From: Paramecium tetraurelia
Lineage: Eukaryota; Ciliophora; Oligohymenophorea; Peniculida; Parameciidae
Assembly (NCBI RefSeq): GCF_000165425.1
Contig: NW_001798970.1
Span: 63,453-127,452 of the forward strand
Length of the DNA stretch: 64,000 nucleotides
Direction: 5' to 3'
Of the stretch, positions 60,000 through 64,000 are shown piece by piece. Below the pieces are notes generated by a model, which did not search any database, was not told where the DNA came from, and worked only from the letters and a program-made list of their open reading frames with translations. The position numbers were made by a program, and so were the translations under genes. Position 1 is the first letter of the stretch; every line of letters begins with the position of its first letter.

Positions 60000-60631
60000 A
60001 TGAATTTAGATGATGATGATGATCTATTAAATATAAAGTGTTATATAATTTTCGGAAATTTAGAGATATAATAATAAAAAATATGTTTTCACTTCCAGGA
60101 AGCAAATAACGCATTTTGTTACCACAAAGACACAAGACTATTTGCTTCAAACCAGAAGTATAAGTAACCCAAAAACTGAAACACGCCAAGGCTCTTCACC
60201 CATTTCATTAATAGTTGAAACCCATCTCGTCTAAATGCTTAGAATATGCTCTTTCAACCAGGTAGGAAGATTAGACTATTATAAGTTCAAGTGAATCAGA
60301 AGGAGAATGTGAGAACAACAAAAGTTGTCATTGCAAGGATTGTGGACATTAATCCCAAAAAATGAAACATATCAAAAAGAAATATCGACGTTTCAGTCCT
60401 GTGATGCATGGTAAAATGAGAGAAAGGAGAAATAAACTCAAACAGAAATTTAAAAATGCAGTTTATGTTATTATGTGGATGCTAAAATTAGTGATTCTGA
60501 GAAAGAAAAAACCTGTGATAATCAAAAAAATAGTGAGATTGAAAACCAAATTGTTTGAAACTCCTCCAGAACCACCCCAACAAGACCAGTAGATTATTTA
60601 TCTAGAAGTATTATCATAATTCTATGTGTGA
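60000..60631 (+). CDS. unknown basic protein with Cys/His cluster
   Basis: There are 201 residues if one 26-nt intron that starts GTG (60039-60064) is removed; the frame then runs unbroken. The start is MNLDDDDDLLN, then a basic stretch (ILLPQRHKTICFKPEVQ). A short cluster CENNKSCHCKDCGH could bind a metal ion. A strongly basic helix follows (KKKYRRFSPVMHGKMRERRN), with a Pro-rich end (FETPPEPPQQDQ). The basic nature suggests nucleic-acid or microtubule contact. No family recognised. It could also start at the later ATG near 60085. Confidence 0.57.
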
Positions 60632-60657
60632 AGCCTATCCAGCCAGTGCAAGTTTAA

Positions 60658-60993
60658 ATGATTGATTTTAAACACAAGCAGCGATAATCAATTGTCAACT
60701 ATCTCAACAATAAATTGCATGATTAAGAACCCCATCTAAATAAATATCAGTTATCACTTACTAAAATAAGACAACAAAATAATCTCTCCAGTAGCCATTC
60801 CAGATTACTGCTAAAACCATTGAAAACCTAAAATTGTGAAGTTCTAACTCCACAAAGAAATTAACTGCATTCTATCATACACAAGGCTACCCCTCCACAT
60901 CAATCCTCAAATTCGCCATATCTAAAATAACCCCCTTTAACTACAAGATCAAAATATTTATAAACTAGACTTTTCCTATCTGGCAGATATTGA
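60658..60993 (+). CDS. unknown small basic protein
   Basis: An intronless frame of 111 residues, rich in Lys, Arg, Gln, Ser and Pro (DFKHKQRQSIVNYLNNKLHD; SSSHSRLLLKPLKTQNCE; KATPPHQSSNSPYLKQPPL). The GC content is higher than its surroundings and the codon mix is varied, which supports coding. It lies 26 bp after the preceding plus-strand gene, so it could be a further exon of it. No family seen. Confidence 0.52.
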
Positions 60994-61394
60994 TTTTGTG
61001 AATAGTTTACACTATGTAAATTGCAAATATATGTTATAAGTTATAATTTCGATATTTTTTTGAAACTAAAAGTTAATTATTACAAGCTAAATTCTAATAG
61101 AAAAATATTATATATATATCTAAACAACATATTATTATGAACTCTGTTCTACACAAAATTTTAATAAAGAAGGTATTAATTTTTAATACTATAAAATTTA
61201 TAGTACCTTTTTATGAATTTTTACTCTAATAATAATTATAATATAACATCTAAAGAAGATTTAATGATTCTCTAATATTATCTCAATATCAATCTTAAAC
61301 TAGATTGAACAAACAAACTGTGGAATGAAATAAAAAGAAATTGATATTGCATTTTAATGAATTTAAATTTAAAACGTTCATAAATATAATAATC
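60994..61394. other. AT-rich intergenic
   Basis: 400 bp between convergent genes. Nothing recognised. Confidence 0.5.
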
Positions 61395-62114
61395 TCAATT
61401 ACCTTTTTCTTTAATTTTTTTATAAACATTGTCTTAGTATTTAATTTACTTTTTGATTTCTTTATACCTGTTACAAAGTAAAAACAAAATAAAGGTTAGG
61501 ATTAATAAAAGTAGTACTAAAATGATGCCCAAAATAATAACAGCTTCATAATCTGCCTTGTTGGTCTCATACTATGTTCATAACTCTAATTAGAGTACCT
61601 ACAAATTCATTGAGAAATCTACCAAAATCCCTTCTTAAGAAGTAATATATCTATTATAAATTATAAATGCAGGAGTGATAAGTGTTTCAGGTTTTTAGAT
61701 TATAACAGGGTATAGAAAATTGGAAATGGTTAGATTTTAGAAGCCATCGCATATGAGAAACGGCAATTAGGAATGATTCCCATTGATGTTTTGTTTGAGA
61801 TGGGAAGTGACAATCTATTAGCATTGATATTCATCATCTTCAATAAAGATATTTTCCTTAAGGCAATCCTAGTAGTTTAATTTTAAAACAGCCACACAAT
61901 GATACTCGTAAGAGGAGGAATCTGGAATGTAAAGTAATGTGTAAGGGTGATTGGCTGATATGCTAAGATTGAAGTTGAGGTTCCCGAATTAATAGTTTGT
62001 TGTGAATTGCTTAATGATGGACAGATGAACGACTGCTTGTTCTTGTTTTTTAATCGAATATGACTGTGATATAAGAGTAGCGTGAGCCACACAAAATAAC
62101 AAATAAATAATCAT
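61395..62114 (-). CDS. type I membrane protein
   Basis: An intronless frame of 239 residues: N-terminal signal peptide (MIIYLLFCVAHATLISQSYS), an extracytoplasmic domain of about 165 residues with several Cys (EYHCVAVLKLNYQDCLKE; DDEYQCQQI; FLICDGFQNLTISNF) and an NLS/NLT glycosylation-type site, one membrane helix (VIILGIILVLLLLILTFIL) and a short basic cytosolic tail ending KKIKEKGN. The Cys suggest disulfides. It could be a small surface or secretory-pathway receptor. No family recognised. Confidence 0.74.
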
Positions 62115-62172
62115 TTTATAATAATGAATAAAAGTATGAGTTATTATTATTTATAATATTAAATAACTGATA

Positions 62173-62757
62173 ATGTTTAGCAAGAATAGACAGGAATAGT
62201 TGAGAACATTCATGGCAGAAAATCAGGATCCGATGATTTTGACAAGCATGCTTCAATAGTTGAATTATTGTGTGGACAGATGCTCATAGGAGTTGGCTTA
62301 GGGAAACAATGAGATAAAGAATGTGTAGGTGGATAAGAAGTTGAAGAGCGAAAGGACAAAAAGGGCTGTTAGTTAGGACAATACGTGTTACAATCCTCTG
62401 TGGTTGATAAATAAGGACAAGAGAAGAATTGTTGAGCGACATAATTAAGAATTTAATACATTTTTACCTTAAGTAAGTAGATTGATTTGAATTTGAGAGT
62501 TTGTTTGGACTGAAAAGGACAAGGAACAAGAGTAGCCAAATCAAAGATTGAAACCTTTGGCTCCAATAAAGGGCACCATCAACAGGCCAAGGATACTGTT
62601 GCCGAAAGAGATACGCAAAAACCCATTGAATCAAAGGAAAAGAATTTACGAAAGTTTGATTTATAAAGAAGGTCTATGCAATTTGATAAATAAGGGATTA
62701 ATTGACAAACACATCGATGTGAGTCCAGCTTTCGAGTTTAGTTTGATGCTAATGTGA
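62173..62757 (+). CDS. unknown protein, 185 residues
   Basis: One 27-nt intron starting GTAAGTAG at about 62474-62500, apparently ending GAG, joins two well-formed exons. The first has a helical start (RQEQLRTFMAENQDPMILTS; CVDRCSQELAQGNNEIKN), the second is basic (LAPIKGTINRPRILLPKEIR; INKGLIDKHIDVSPAFEF). No membrane helix or known domain. Mixed composition makes it a convincing gene of unknown role. It is followed 27 bp later by the trichocyst gene on the same strand. Confidence 0.63.
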
Positions 62758-62784
62758 TAAAACGGATATGCATTATTAATTTTA

Positions 62785-63911
62785 ATGAAAATAGTATTAT
62801 TGCTATGCATGATGATGGCTGTCTCTTTGGGAATTTCATCTAAATTAAGTCATGCTAAGAAGTTGGAAGAACTTCGCGGTAGCAAACTGGGCAAGACTAT
62901 TTTAAATTTAGTGAATCTTCATTCTTCAGTAGAGGGACCCATTTCTGAACTGATAGAAGCAATAGAGGAGTTAGTAAGATTAACAATAATAATAGATAGC
63001 TGACATCAACACCAATATTGATGAAGTGGAATACAAATTTTAAGTACGCACAAATGAGCATAATTCCTATGTGGCTCAGGTTGGACAACAATTGCAAGAT
63101 GCTGAATAAGACATTGCAAGAATGATAGATGTCATTGATAACCTATTGATTCCAAGAAGAGATCAAATAAGAAATAAAATAGAATCCCTCATTTAATATG
63201 ATGAGTTTAATAGAAAAAACGTAGATGAAACTACACTCCTCAGAGAATAGGAACATGAAGCATACCTCTAATAAATAGAGGAAGACAACGATGCACTTGA
63301 TGCTATTGACGATGCAATCAATTTGGTAAGTTCTTTATCAAATCCATCCTTATTACAAATTAAGAATATCAAATTTACATTGAAAAGATTGTCATCCAAA
63401 TAATGGAATCGTGTTCATCAAGGACCTACCCATGGTACAAGCTTTACTTTAGATTGCATTAAACTAAAATTTTAGTGACTAAGGAATATTGAAACAGATC
63501 GTTGATGCATTAAATGAATTCAGAAATCAAGTTGTCGAAGCTATGAATGCATTAACTAAACAAGAGTAAGTTAATATTCAAGAGTTTGAAGAAAGATTAG
63601 AACAGCTGGATGATGAACATCGAGAATTCCAAAGATAAATCAATCAAGCTCAAGTTGAGTTGGATGCTACTGATCGTATTTTTATTTCACTATTTTATAT
63701 AGAAAAACTAGAAGATTGCAATCAATTCCTTGTTCAGAGATAGGCTGACAGATTATAATACTAATCCTAATTGGATCTAGAAAATGAAACCTATGCTGTT
63801 GACACTGACATTTATACTCAAACTGCTAATGAACTCCAAAGGGAATTGCCTATTGCAGAATAAGGATTATCGCTAATAAAATCAGCCGATTTTTCTGATA
63901 TTAAGATATGA
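62785..63911 (+). CDS. trichocyst matrix protein (tmp family), one apparent frameshift
   Basis: A crystalline cargo protein of trichocysts, the discharge organelles of Paramecium. The signal peptide (MKIVLLLCMMMAVSLGIS) is followed by a pro-region and two coiled-coil-rich mature parts: RTNEHNSYVAQVGQQLQD, EQEHEAYLQQIEEDNDALDA, then FSDQGILKQIVDALNEFRNQ, the family's conserved heptad block. Introns: 62974-62995, and a 27-nt one near 63675-63701 before KLEDCNQF. Between KRLSSK and NGIVFIKDLPMVQALLQIA, at about 63395-63410, the frame moves by +1 with no acceptable intron. The tmp family has many copies, so this one may be decaying, or a base may be misassembled. The family call itself is strong. 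Confidence 0.85.
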
Positions 63912-64000
63912 ATCATAATAAATAATTATTTATTTAATAATGAAAAGCAAAATAAAAAAATAACCACCTTAATATGCCCTCAAATTAACAAAATTAAATT

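Noticed and set aside
1-64000. Transposons, CRISPR arrays, virus-derived elements
   Set aside because: No transposase, reverse transcriptase, capsid or integrase motifs, no terminal repeats and no spaced direct repeats were seen on either strand.

Overview
The window looks like a piece of a Paramecium-type ciliate macronuclear chromosome. Every convincing gene needs TAA and TAG read as glutamine with TGA as the only stop. Introns are tiny (mostly 20-32 nt, usually GTA...AG), the DNA is very AT-rich, and the gene at the right end belongs to the trichocyst matrix protein family found in Paramecium. I worked out exon structures by hand from frame changes and conserved protein segments, so most introns below are inferences. 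For most genes the total length fits an open frame exactly.

Layout. 1-8.7 kb: a gene tail cut by the window edge, a cyclic-nucleotide-type K+ channel (-), a Sey1/RHD3/atlastin-like ER-fusion GTPase (+), and an EF-hand protein with an apparent frameshift (-). 9-20 kb: a short membrane protein, a ~1,700-residue TmcB-like PAS membrane protein (-), a second large K+ channel (+), and a 70-residue MGC... protein likely to be acylated. 20-27.6 kb: HMG-CoA lyase (-), a bromodomain-NET protein (+) whose start lies 7 bp from the lyase start, a TTLL tubulin ligase (-), an unknown protein, and VPS35 (-). 28-38 kb: unknown proteins, eL42 (+), a C2 protein with a PGYPPQ-type tail (-), an Orn/REXO2 exonuclease (-), a cold-shock-domain protein, a coiled-coil protein and an RRM-like protein (all -). 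38-47 kb: an unknown 723-residue protein (-), an MFSD1-like transporter, a Myb regulator and a SUN-domain protein (+, +, +; the last two overlap by ATGA), a seven-helix membrane protein (-), and a small Ser-rich protein. 48-56 kb: PRP19 (-), eL31 (-), small unknowns, the PP2A scaffold subunit (-), and CDC16/APC6 (-). A single 5S rRNA gene lies at 56.6 kb. 57-64 kb: small unknown and coiled-coil proteins, a type I membrane protein, and a trichocyst matrix protein (+).

The genes are a housekeeping mix of ER shaping, retromer, splicing, cell cycle, ribosome, cilium and excitability, not one pathway. I saw no operon, transposon, CRISPR array or virus-derived element. The strongest unusual signals are many introns that seem to end in AAG instead of TAG, start and stop codons that overlap or almost touch between neighbouring genes, in-frame TGA codons inside otherwise good genes, and a Cys-Cys-His-Cys knuckle shared by both K+ channels.
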